NCBI GenBank assembly: GCA_934129945.1
Contig: CAKOXC010000002.1
Coordinates: forward strand, 62,001 to 126,000
Reading direction: 5' to 3'
DNA length: 64,000 nt
Origin: an uncultured Bacilli bacterium
Lineage (GTDB): Bacteria; Bacillota_I; Bacilli_A; RF39; UBA660
A program made the translations under genes and the position numbers. This document shows positions 41,075 to 50,196 of this stretch, in pieces; within the stretch, counting starts at the first letter, position 1, and the number at the start of each line of letters is the position of its first letter. The notes beneath the pieces were generated by a model. It did no database searches, was not told where the DNA came from, and was given only the letters and a program-made list of their open reading frames with translations.

Positions 41075-43103
41075 AATTTTCTTTTTTGTAATCACATGAA
41101 TTACAAACTATTTCTTTTTTCTTTTCAACAAGTAAATCCTTGCAGTTTGGACATATTTCTCCAGTTGGTTTATACCAAGATGCATAATCACATTTTGGAT
41201 AATTGCTGCATCCATAAAAAGCTTTACCTCTTCTTGTTTTTCTTTCGATAATATTTCCTTCACATTTAGGGCATTTTGCTAAATTTTCTACTATCTTTTC
41301 TTCTTTTTTAATATATTTACATTCAGGATAATTAGAACAAGCTACAAATTTACCATATCTTCCATTTCTAATTACTAAATCACTACCACAATTTGGACAT
41401 ACTTCACCAGTTTTTTCTGCTTCTGCTTTTTCCATATTTGTAAATGCATCTTCAACAAGTGGTTCAAATTCATTATAAAAATCTTTTAGAACTTTTACAT
41501 TATTTTCTTTAGATTCAGCTATTAAATCCAAATCATCTTCCATTTTAGCTGTATATTCAACATTAATTATTGATGAAAAATATTCTTGAAGTTTTTCAGT
41601 AGTTTTTATTCCAATCTCAGTTGGATGGAATTTTTTCTCTATCAAAGTAACATAGCTGCGATCTTTTAAAGTTTTTAATGTATTTGCATAAGTACTTGGT
41701 CTACCAATACCTAATTCTTCCATTTCTTTAATTAAAGAACTTTCAGTATAACGTGGTAATGGTTTTGTAAAATGTTGTATTTTATCAATTTTACTAGCTA
41801 CTAATACTTTACTTTCATAATTAGCAAAGTCTGGTAATACTACATCTTTTGCATCTTCATAAGAACTAAATACTTTTAAATACCCATCAAAAGTTACTAC
41901 ACTACCTGTAGCTTTAAAATTATATCCATTATTTTCAAGAATTAATGTTGTTGCATTAGTTTTAGCATTAGCCATCAATGATGCTAGTGCACGATAATAA
42001 ATTAAACTATATAATTTGTATTCATCATTAGATAAAAAACTTTTAATACTTTCTGGAGTTCTTTTGATACTGGTTGGCCTTATACCTTCATGAGCATCTT
42101 GGTCAGTTTCTTTTTTCTTAGTTTTTTTTACAACTCCAACATATTCTTGACCATAATTATTTTTGATAAATTCAAATGTTTCATTTATAAATACTGGTGA
42201 AACTCTTTCTGAATCTGTACGCATATATGTTATTAATCCGACAGTTTCTGATTTTAAATCAATTCCTTCATACAATTTTTGAGCTATACTCATTGTTTTT
42301 GATGATGAAAAACCTAATTTATTTACTGCAGCTTGTTGTAATGTAGAAGTTTTAAACACTGGCTTAGACGCCTTAGTTTTTTCTTGTGTTTTACATGAGT
42401 CAATATTAAATGATTTAGATAATTTATCTAATATATTATCTGCCTCAACTAAAGATTTTATTTCAATTTTTTTACCATTATATTTATCTAATTCTGCTTT
42501 AAAATCATTAAAGTCTGCTTCAATAGTATAATATTCTTCTTCAACAAACTTTTCTATTTCACGTTCACGATCAACAATAAGTTTTAAAACTGCACTTTGT
42601 ACACGTCCAGCACTTTTACCCCCAGTTTTAGATTGCATTAATTTAGACAATCTAAATCCTATTATTCTGTCTAAAATTCTTCTTGTTTCTTGGCTTTTTA
42701 CTAAATCCATATCTATTTTACGAGCATTGTTAAAAGATTCTAGTACAACATTTTTAGTAATTTCATTAAATACTATTCTCTCATAATCTTTATCATTTAT
42801 ATCTAAAGCTTCTTTTAAATGCCAAGATATTGCTTCTCCCTCACGGTCTGGGTCAGTCGCAAGATAAATCTTATCACTATTTTTTACATCTTTAATTAAT
42901 GCTGTAATTAATTTTTTCTTTCCTTTTATAGGAATATAATTTGGTTTGAAATCATTTTCTACATCGACCCCTAAACCAAATTTACCACTAGTTGCTAGGT
43001 CTCTTATATGTCCAACACTTGCAACTACTTTATAATCTTTACCTAAATATTTTTCAATAGTACTGCTTTTATGAGGAGATTCCACTATAACTAAGTTTTT
43101 CAT
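41073..43103 (-). CDS. topA: DNA topoisomerase I
   Basis: Relaxes negative supercoils. 676 residues: Toprim (LVIVESPHKSSTIEKYLG, ATDPDREGEAISWHL), active-site Tyr in GLITYMRTDSERVS, PSTYANTLKTL, and three C-terminal zinc ribbons (CPNCGSDL...CSNYPECKY, CPKCEGNI...CSNYPKCDY, CPNCKDLL...CNSCDYKK). Downstream of an LTA-synthase-like gene, rnhB and rbgA on the same strand. Confidence 0.96.
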   Translation of the reverse strand: MKNLVIVESPHKSSTIEKYLGKDYKVVASVGHIRDLATSGKFGLGVDVENDFKPNYIPIKGKKKLITALIKDVKNSDKIYLATDPDREGEAISWHLKEALDINDKDYERIVFNEITKNVVLESFNNARKIDMDLVKSQETRRILDRIIGFRLSKLMQSKTGGKSAGRVQSAVLKLIVDREREIEKFVEEEYYTIEADFNDFKAELDKYNGKKIEIKSLVEADNILDKLSKSFNIDSCKTQEKTKASKPVFKTSTLQQAAVNKLGFSSSKTMSIAQKLYEGIDLKSETVGLITYMRTDSERVSPVFINETFEFIKNNYGQEYVGVVKKTKKKETDQDAHEGIRPTSIKRTPESIKSFLSNDEYKLYSLIYYRALASLMANAKTNATTLILENNGYNFKATGSVVTFDGYLKVFSSYEDAKDVVLPDFANYESKVLVASKIDKIQHFTKPLPRYTESSLIKEMEELGIGRPSTYANTLKTLKDRSYVTLIEKKFHPTEIGIKTTEKLQEYFSSIINVEYTAKMEDDLDLIAESKENNVKVLKDFYNEFEPLVEDAFTNMEKAEAEKTGEVCPNCGSDLVIRNGRYGKFVACSNYPECKYIKKEEKIVENLAKCPKCEGNIIERKTRRGKAFYGCSNYPKCDYASWYKPTGEICPNCKDLLVEKKKEIVCNSCDYKKEN

Positions 43104-43114
43104 ACATTTCCTTT

Positions 43115-45130
43115 CTAATCTTCAGTATTTACTTCGTATTTATTTTTTTCATTAAATAAGTGTTCAAAATAATTTGTTTTTATTGCTAAATTACTATATT
43201 TAATCATATTATCAACATCAGTATTAATGTTAACTATTTCATCATTAGTATATCTATCATCATTAAAGTATGACATTCTACCAGTAGATGCATAATAGAA
43301 CCCAACTGGAGTTTGCCATGATCCATCAGCAAACACTACTCTATTTTGATAACTTGATGACAATAAGTCAGTTCCCATATAAAGTCTAGGGTCATAATCT
43401 AAGTTAAATAAGTTAGCTACTGTAGGAAGTACATTTACATATGAAGTATATTCACTATATGTCTTTGGAGTCATTTTTGAGTTATAAATTACAAATGGTG
43501 TTCTATCTACTTCATTATATTTATTAATACCATCACCAAGAACTTTTGAAATATCAGAATTAGTTAAACCATAAGGATAATGATCGGCATATAAAACTAT
43601 AACAGTATCATCAAGAATACCTTTTTCTTCTAATATTTTTAAAATTTCTCCTAATGAGTCATCTAATACTTTTAATTTTGACATATATCTTTTTACATTA
43701 GATGGATATCCAGTATTATCAAATGAATCATAATATATTTTAGAAAGTTCACTATCAGTATAATATGGTTGATGAGGACTAACAGTTGTAATCCAAGCCA
43801 TAAATGGTGAATTTTGAGTAAATATCTCACTAGATTTATCCATTAATAATACATCACTTGGCCACTCTTTATATTCATTATTATATGAAATTCCTAAATC
43901 ACTTACACCATAATATTTACTACTTCCCATATTTTTATGAATAGTAGAACGATAATAATATTTTTCTGTATAATTATGGTATGAAGTTGTTGTATAGCCT
44001 TTATTGTTAAATAATCCAAAAATACTTTCTTCATATTTATTATTCATATATACATTGGCAGTACATGTTCTATAAATACTATATAAACTTATCATACCTG
44101 TCATTTCATTATTACCTGTAGAACATGAATTTCTTGGTGAATAAGCATTTTCCCAATACCAACCGTTTTTATATAATTTAGCAAAATTTGGATAGATATT
44201 TTCATCTAATAATATATTATTAACTGATTCCATCATAATTACAATTAAATTTTTACCTTCAAACATTCCAGTATATTCATTTTTATCAGTAACATTACGT
44301 GACATAAAATAATTATTTAAAGTTTTATAATCTATATTAGCTTCATTATTATTTAAATTTTGCCATGCAGTATCATCAACCGTTCTTGTATAATCTGTAA
44401 TTTCAGTATTACCATTATTTTTACTTACAAATTTAACTTCATTACTTGTTTCATTAACTGGAAATAGTGCTGTTTTAATATCAAGGATTCCAAACATTTC
44501 TACTCCAAATTGGTTTACAGCAATATTTGGATTACTTGGATTTTTAAATAAAGTTTTTGTCTTAACAAGCTGAATCTCATTTTGCATAAATCTCAAACTT
44601 AATGAGGCATAATAAAAACCACTAAAAAGTACTAAAAATACTAATGCAATAATTCTTGCAATATTATCTTCTTTTTTTGTATAAATATTAAGCTTTTTAT
44701 CTTTTAAAATAAATTTTTCTAATATTTTATATATTATCAATAATACTAAAGGTATTGTAATTATATAAAAAATACCATTAAAACTTGCTATATAGTCACG
44801 AACATATTCCTTAACAGCTCCAAGTTGACTAGAAGTATTAATTGAAATATATACTCCTAAATAATTTTCAAATCCGGCTTGAGCTATTGCATAAATTGTT
44901 GCAATTATTACTATTAAAAATGTTAAAATATTAGCTATCCATTTTTTACAAAATGATAATAATATACTTAAAAATAAAGAAATAATAGATATTCCCATAA
45001 ATATTCTTAAACTAGACCAATCTAATACAGATGTATTTTCTACTGCTTTAAAAATCATTTCTATTCCAAACAAACTAATTGTTAGAATTAGATAATTTTT
45101 TAAGATATTATTTGTTAATATTTTTTTCAT
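43115..45130 (-). CDS. LTA synthase/sulfatase-family membrane phosphoglycerol transferase
   Basis: 671 residues. Five N-terminal membrane helices (to about 180) and an extracellular sulfatase-fold domain: VIMMESVNNILLDENIYPNFAKLYKNGWYWENAY, catalytic Thr in SCSTGNNEMTG, HNYTEKYYYRS, SPHQPYY, VIVLYADHYPYGL. These are LtaS-like features, so it probably builds glycerolphosphate polymers on the outer membrane face. It is inserted in the otherwise conserved rnhB-topA order; its ATG overlaps the rnhB end by 23 bases, so it is translated from the same message. Confidence 0.88.
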   Translation of the reverse strand: MKKILTNNILKNYLILTISLFGIEMIFKAVENTSVLDWSSLRIFMGISIISLFLSILLSFCKKWIANILTFLIVIIATIYAIAQAGFENYLGVYISINTSSQLGAVKEYVRDYIASFNGIFYIITIPLVLLIIYKILEKFILKDKKLNIYTKKEDNIARIIALVFLVLFSGFYYASLSLRFMQNEIQLVKTKTLFKNPSNPNIAVNQFGVEMFGILDIKTALFPVNETSNEVKFVSKNNGNTEITDYTRTVDDTAWQNLNNNEANIDYKTLNNYFMSRNVTDKNEYTGMFEGKNLIVIMMESVNNILLDENIYPNFAKLYKNGWYWENAYSPRNSCSTGNNEMTGMISLYSIYRTCTANVYMNNKYEESIFGLFNNKGYTTTSYHNYTEKYYYRSTIHKNMGSSKYYGVSDLGISYNNEYKEWPSDVLLMDKSSEIFTQNSPFMAWITTVSPHQPYYTDSELSKIYYDSFDNTGYPSNVKRYMSKLKVLDDSLGEILKILEEKGILDDTVIVLYADHYPYGLTNSDISKVLGDGINKYNEVDRTPFVIYNSKMTPKTYSEYTSYVNVLPTVANLFNLDYDPRLYMGTDLLSSSYQNRVVFADGSWQTPVGFYYASTGRMSYFNDDRYTNDEIVNINTDVDNMIKYSNLAIKTNYFEHLFNEKNKYEVNTED

Positions 45131-45776
45131 TATTCACTTCGCCACCTCTTATTATTAAATCACTTACTGGCTTATATGTAAACCTATAATTTTCTAAAGG
45201 GCCAAATTTTTGTAAATTCTGTAAATGTTCTTTAGTTGGATAACCTTTATGTTTTTTAAAACCATACATAGGATATTTTTCATCAAGTTCATACATCATT
45301 CTATCCCTCGTTACTTTTGCTATAACACTTGCAGCTGCTATTGATAAAGATAATGCATCTCCATGAATTATACTAGTTGAAGGCATTTCTAAATTAAGAG
45401 GCATTGCATCAATTAAAACATGTTCTGGTTTTATATCTAGTTTAGAAATTGCTTCATACATGGCAAGTTTACTAGCTTCATAAATGTTTACCTCATCAAT
45501 AATTTCAGCATCAATTACCCCTACTCCAATAGATATAGCATCTTTTTTTAATATATCGTAAAATAAATCTCTTTTCTTTTCTGATAGTTTTTTAGAATCA
45601 GTAAGTCCTTCTAATTTATAATTTTTAGGAAGTATTACTGCTGCAGCTACAACTGGTCCAACTAAAGGCCCACGTCCTACTTCATCAACACCTGCTATTA
45701 ATTCTATGCCATTTTCATATAATTCTTTCTCATATTTCAATAAATCAATTTCTTCTTTTTCTAACTTCTTTTTCAT
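45108..45776 (-). CDS. rnhB: Ribonuclease HII
   Basis: Removes single ribonucleotides from DNA. 222 residues: IAGVDEVGRGPLVGPVVAAAVIL, LTDSKKLSEKKRD, DAMPL, HGDALSLSIAAASVIAKVTRDRMM, GYPTKEHL. Follows rbgA by 3 bases. A type III enzyme lies at the window start. Confidence 0.96.
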   Translation of the reverse strand: MKKKLEKEEIDLLKYEKELYENGIELIAGVDEVGRGPLVGPVVAAAVILPKNYKLEGLTDSKKLSEKKRDLFYDILKKDAISIGVGVIDAEIIDEVNIYEASKLAMYEAISKLDIKPEHVLIDAMPLNLEMPSTSIIHGDALSLSIAAASVIAKVTRDRMMYELDEKYPMYGFKKHKGYPTKEHLQNLQKFGPLENYRFTYKPVSDLIIRGGEVNNEKNINK

Positions 45777-45779
45777 ATT

Positions 45780-46634
45780 TTACTTTCTATCAAATGTTAT
45801 TCCTTTAATATATTCATTTTTCATATCATTAACTATTCTAGTAGAAACTTTATCATAGTCAACTTCATTGTTTTTTATAGCACCAATTTTTTTACCAATA
45901 GTTTCATAAGTTTTTTCTATATCACGAACATTATTTATTCCATAACGTTCTTCTAAAATTTTAGGATAATAGTCATGTAACATATTTAAAATATGAATTG
46001 CAACATCATCCATTGGTAATATTTCTTCTTTTATAGCAGTAGTAGCTGCTAAATTTAAAGCAACTTTTTCATTATCCATTTTAGGCCATAAAATACCTGG
46101 TGTATCTAATAATAAAATATCACTGGACGTTTTAAGCCAAACTAAATTTTTAGTTACACCAGGCTTGTTACCTGTAACTGCAACTTTCCTTCCAGCCATT
46201 TTATTAATTAATGTTGATTTACCAACATTTGGTATTCCAATTACTAAAGCTCTTATTTCTTTTTCTTTAAGACCTTTATTTATTCTTTTTTCTTGAAGTT
46301 CTTGCATCATTTCATGAGTAACATCTATTATTTTTTTATAGTCATCATTATTATTTAAATCAGCTAAAATTACTTTAGCTCCCATATTTTCATAATATGA
46401 TACCCAATAACTAGTAGCTCTTAAATCGCATAGATCTTTTTTTGTCATTATAATAATTCTTGGTTTACCTTGAATCAAATTATAAATATCTTTAATCTTA
46501 GAAGAATATGGAATTCTAGCATCAACAAGTTCATATACTATGTCAATTAAATTATATTTTTCTTGAATTAATCTTCTAGTTTTAGCCATGTGACCTGGAA
46601 ACCAATTTATATTTGTTTTATTTTCATTATTCAT
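45780..46634 (-). CDS. rbgA: Ribosome biogenesis GTPase RbgA (YlqF)
   Basis: Needed for late 50S assembly. 284 residues from the ATG at 46634 (SD AAGGAAGTG). Circularly permuted motifs: INWFPGHMAKTRR, DARIPYS, G4 TKKDLCD, G1 GIPNVGKST, G2/G3 KPGVT and LLDTPGILWPK; C-terminal ANTAR-like RNA-binding domain. First gene of rbgA-rnhB-ltaS-like-topA. Confidence 0.95.
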   Translation of the reverse strand: MNNENKTNINWFPGHMAKTRRLIQEKYNLIDIVYELVDARIPYSSKIKDIYNLIQGKPRIIIMTKKDLCDLRATSYWVSYYENMGAKVILADLNNNDDYKKIIDVTHEMMQELQEKRINKGLKEKEIRALVIGIPNVGKSTLINKMAGRKVAVTGNKPGVTKNLVWLKTSSDILLLDTPGILWPKMDNEKVALNLAATTAIKEEILPMDDVAIHILNMLHDYYPKILEERYGINNVRDIEKTYETIGKKIGAIKNNEVDYDKVSTRIVNDMKNEYIKGITFDRK

Positions 46635-46652
46635 TATTTTCACTTCCTTTTA

Positions 46653-46880
46653 TTAATTAATAATTCTAATTGCTTCTTTTCTATCAGAATCTTTTTCTTT
46701 ACTGCTTAAATCTATATAATTAGTATTAATCTGTCTAGATCACCTATCTACAAATGCTTTTGGTATTGTTAAACTTCCGTCTTGATTAATCATACATTTG
46801 CTAAAAAGATGCTTTTGCCATCTTGACCATCTATCATATTCATAAGCAGCAAGCTTTTCAATTATATCATTATTTTTCAT
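46653..46880 (-). pseudogene. Phage-type small gene broken by an in-frame TGA
   Basis: Minus-strand frame from an ATG at 46880: MKNNDIIEKLAAYEYDRWS, QKHLFSKC, DGSLTIPKAFVDR, then TGA, then SRQINTNYIDLSSKEKDSDR...EAIRII. The TGA sits where Trp (R-W-S-R-Q) is expected, and TGG to TGA explains it. The EYDRW...W segment recalls short RyR-like or phage proteins, but the family is uncertain. It lies just downstream of the RhuM remnant. Confidence 0.55.
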
Positions 46881-46910
46881 AAAACACCTATTTAATTAAT
46901 ATTTCTTTCA

Positions 46911-47521
46911 TCATTTTTTCTCTTTATTTTCATTTAAATAATTCTTTGTAATAATTACATCATATTTATATATTAAACCATCAGGAGAATTTTTCTAATT
47001 GGTTAGTCCTATATGCTCTTTTACTAATTTTGCTCTATTATATACTAATTCAGCAGCAGGATATCCACTCTTTCACTTATTCTTATTGCTTTGATACGTT
47101 CTAATAATTTGTCAAAATATTTTGTATCATATTTATTTCCATATATAAAACGTTCATCATTTAATGCAAATCCCTTAGTCATATATTCTTTTAGTATTTT
47201 TGTAGCCCATATTCTAAATTCTGTTGCTTTTTTCGAATTTACTCTATATCCTACTGCAATTATGGCATCTAAACTATAAATAATTGTGTTATAGTTTTTT
47301 CCATCATCAGCAGTTAACGAGCATTTCTCGGTAACTGATTTTTTATCTAACTCATTATCTTCAAATATATGTTTTAAGTGTAAGCTTATATTATCGGTAG
47401 AACATTCAAAAACTTTTGACATTCCTTTTTGTGATAACCATAAAGTTTCATCTTTATAAATAGCATCTACTATAATATTACCTTCATTATTTTTATATAT
47501 AATTAATTTATTGTCTTCCAT
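46911..47521 (-). pseudogene. RhuM-family protein, truncated and frameshifted
   Basis: The N-terminal 158 residues are good RhuM (virulence RhuM, Bro-N-like): LWLSQKGMSKVFECSTDNISLHLKHIF, KNYNTIIYSLDAIIAVGYRVNSKKATEFRIWATKILKEYMTKGFALND. The frame then ends after SERVDI. Remains of the C-terminus continue in another frame (GYPAAELVYNRAKLVKEHIGLTN, a TAG where Trp is expected, then KNSPDGLIYKYDVIITKNYL) up to 46911. The central part is missing. RhuM genes are common passengers near restriction systems and islands. Non-functional as it stands. Confidence 0.75.
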
Positions 47522-47769
47522 CAATAATCTCCTTTCTATTAATTTTTTTAAATCAATCTTAATATTTTTATATTTATCAATATAAATACATTTTGCTTTA
47601 TTTTCTAGTTATAGTTTACTTCTTAAATTCATAAATCCTTTTAATTATATCATAAAAAAGATAGATTTTAAATCTACCTAAATACTAATTATTAAAATCT
47701 AAATATTTTATATTCATTAATTATCGCTACCACATTATTCTTATACTATTCATATGCTATATAGTTTTT

Positions 47770-48834
47770 TTAAAATCTTAAAAATCTTCTTAATCTGGAT
47801 TTAACATTTTGCTTTTCTTTTGTTTCTATTTCTTTAAAATTTATATCATTAGATGTTGTTTCAATAACATTTAATCTTTCGCTCACATTTTCTAATAGAG
47901 CATCCAAATCTTTGTGCATTTTAATATCCCAACATATATCTCTAAAATCTTTAGAACCTGGTCTAAGATTTAATGTTATACAATGAGATACTTTATCTAA
48001 TCCTATGGCATAAATGCAAAGTAAAATTTCATAAAATTTATCATTTTTATGTTCTATCATCTCATCAATTAATTGAGTATATAAATTACTTTCAATAAAA
48101 TTTTCATCAGTCATAACTGGATAAAGTAAAAAATCTATTTCAGGATTTTCTACCAATTTTTTCATATTAACTAAATGACGGTTATCATTAAGAGAAATAC
48201 TATTTTGAGCAAGATAACCGATTGAATGTTTCGGATAAGAAGTTAAACTTTGTAATCTACTAGAGTCGACACTTGCTATTAGTTGCATATCTTGTCTATG
48301 ATAAGGACTATTAATTGAATCTTCATTCTTTGCAATAGTTGCTAGATTATCCCATACAGTCCTAGACAAATCATTATCGCGTAATTCTTTTTTCACATCA
48401 TGAGATTCTACTAATAATTTTAAATCTTCTTCATGAAAAGGACTATCAATAAAAATTGAGTCACCTAAAATCCATAAGCAATAACGTGCTGTTTTCATTT
48501 TAGATGCCATTTCTATATCTTTATAAAAATTTTTACTTTTAAAAAATTCCTTATTAAATAAATTATCTAAAAGATGATCACAACCACCATTTTCAGTATT
48601 TTTTAAAGTAGTTATAGCTTTTATTTTAGAAGGAAAATCTTCAATACTTAAAAGTTCTCTATCTAACAAAAATTGTAAAGAAAATCTTATTTCCTTATTA
48701 TCTATATCTAAATTAATAATACTATTTTTTTCTACTTCATTTAAAGAATCAATCCATTTTTTCATATCATCAAAATTTTCAAAAAAACTATCTAATTCAT
48801 ATCTTTTTAATTGTTTTATAACTTTATCTTTCAT
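47770..48834 (-). CDS. Protein of unknown function with repeated SP-(F/Y)-H units
   Basis: 354 residues, soluble and mostly helical. Three related units are visible: DSPFHEEDLKLLVES, NSPYHRQDMQLIAS and LNDNRHLVNMKKLVEN, each about 45 residues apart, suggesting a helical-repeat (HEAT-like) scaffold. N-terminal third FFENFDDMKKWIDSLNEVEKNSIINLDI. The C-terminus is basic (SRLRRFLRF). Family not recognised. It stands alone in an accessory zone with an unassigned promoter. Confidence 0.6.
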   Translation of the reverse strand: MKDKVIKQLKRYELDSFFENFDDMKKWIDSLNEVEKNSIINLDIDNKEIRFSLQFLLDRELLSIEDFPSKIKAITTLKNTENGGCDHLLDNLFNKEFFKSKNFYKDIEMASKMKTARYCLWILGDSIFIDSPFHEEDLKLLVESHDVKKELRDNDLSRTVWDNLATIAKNEDSINSPYHRQDMQLIASVDSSRLQSLTSYPKHSIGYLAQNSISLNDNRHLVNMKKLVENPEIDFLLYPVMTDENFIESNLYTQLIDEMIEHKNDKFYEILLCIYAIGLDKVSHCITLNLRPGSKDFRDICWDIKMHKDLDALLENVSERLNVIETTSNDINFKEIETKEKQNVKSRLRRFLRF

Positions 48835-49120
48835 CTATAAACCTCCTTAAATCATATTTTAATCTATTATTTTAATAATTGCAAATTTTTTTTGAATTTC
48901 ATATTCACTTACTAAACGATAACTTGAAATAGATTTTTATAAATATCCAAAGAAATAAAATTTTGTAATAATTTTAAAATTTTAGTTACTTCTTCAAATA
49001 CATGTGATTTTAATTTAAAAATTAACATAAATTTAGAATTTCCCCAAAGTATAGTAATTTTAATTCTAATTGATTTTAAAATTGTAATATGTTAGTATAT
49101 ACTGACAGGAGGTTATTTTA
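48835..49120. other. Gap holding a remnant of an HD-protein 3' end
   Basis: Minus-strand positions near 48860-48925 encode YRLVSEYEIQKKFAIIK, close to the last residues (YHYLISEYEIQEKNLLLLK) of the intact HD gene at 54.2 kb. Further upstream, near 48975, EEVTKILKLLQ resembles its NELQKILKLFS. The rest is AT-rich without a frame. The gap also holds the promoter of the 103-residue plus-strand gene. Confidence 0.45.
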
Positions 49121-49432
49121 ATGAAATATGATGGATACTATTTAGTGGAAGTATTAATACCTGAAACGTATTCTTTGTCAATGAAATCTGGATGTATTAA
49201 TTATTGTCTATGTACTAAAGACGGTGATAAATTTCACGATATTATCACTAATAATTCTTATTGTAAAGACTCTGGATTTGGAAACCCAGAAGTAATGGAT
49301 TATATACCATTTTCTGAATTTTATAATAGATTAGGGTTAAAAAGGATAATTGTTAAAAAACGTGCTGAAAGCAACGAAGCATATAAACTAGTAAAAGAGC
49401 ATAAAAAAGTATTAAAGAAAGCAAATAAATGA
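49121..49432 (+). CDS. Small protein of unknown function
   Basis: 103 residues after a strong AGGAGGT SD. Four Cys, three clustered early (SGCINYCLCTKDGDKFHD) and one at SYCKD; basic helical C-terminus (AYKLVKEHKKVLKKANK). No family recognised. A good terminator follows, so it forms a complete single-gene unit in an otherwise decayed region. Confidence 0.55.
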   Translation: MKYDGYYLVEVLIPETYSLSMKSGCINYCLCTKDGDKFHDIITNNSYCKDSGFGNPEVMDYIPFSEFYNRLGLKRIIVKKRAESNEAYKLVKEHKKVLKKANK

Positions 49433-49457
49433 AATTATTATTAAATAAAAGTATAAG

Positions 49458-49481
49458 AGCCTCTTACATCAGAGGCTTTTT
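49458..49481 (+). terminator. Terminator of the 103-residue gene
   Basis: AGCCTCT/AGAGGCT stem with a 6-base loop and five T. Confidence 0.85.
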
Positions 49482-49655
49482 ATGTTAAAAAGAATATATT
49501 TTATAATTTATCATCTTTATTTGCATTTATAAAACATTATCATTTATTAAAATTTTTAATTATATTATATATTAAAAATAAGATAAATTAAAATCTATCT
49601 AGCTACTAAAAATTAAAATTTAATTTTTTTAGTTTTTTAAATTTAAAAACAAAAT

Positions 49656-50188
49656 TTATTTTGAAACATTAAATATCTTAGTTATTTCATTAATTAATTT
49701 TGGATCATTTGTCATATTAATGTATCTTCTATTCATAACTTTATCGTTAATCTCATACTTATCATCAGTACATAATATTTCATAGCATACACCATTATCT
49801 TCATAATATTTATTCGTTTCATGAAAACCATTTTTTAAATAGAAATTTTTACGTCTAACACTTATATTATCAACAGGTGAATCAATTGATAAAAATAATA
49901 CTTTATATTTTTCTTTCAAATCCATTAATATTCTAGAACAATAATTTTGACTTCTTAAATCAGGCACAACTGCTAAATACATAAGGTAATATGCATTACT
50001 ACAATTAACAAGATAACACATTCCTATTAATTTATCATTATCAATTATACCGTATAAAACTGAATTATTTTCTTTAGAACACTCTTCTAATATCCAAAAA
50101 GGAAATCTTTCTTCTTTAGGAAACGAATTTAAATATAATTTTTTTATTTCATTTGCATATTCAATGTTATTTATATATTTAAAGACAT
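49656..50188 (-). pseudogene. GNAT acetyltransferase with a frameshift next to its start
   Basis: The frame containing LMYLAVVPDLRSQNYCSRILMDLKEKY and RRKNFYLKNGFHET stays open well upstream of its first Met (50021) and reads FKYINNIEYANEIKKLYLNSFPKEERFPFWILEE. The only ATG with an SD (AGGAGG, 50188) is one base out of frame; 533 bases lie between it and the stop, one short of 178 codons. A base lost from the T-run near 50181-50183 explains this. The acetyl-CoA motif is also weak (DLRSQNYCSRIL). It sits 8 bases after dinD copy 2. Confidence 0.65.
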
Positions 50189-50196
50189 TATTCCTC

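Noticed and set aside
46653..46880. In-frame TGA at a Trp position, suggesting that TGA codes for Trp
   Set aside because: rimM ends in TGA inside the ATGA overlap with trmD, Trp is coded TGG elsewhere, and the neighbouring RhuM remnant carries TAG. The gene is broken under the standard code.
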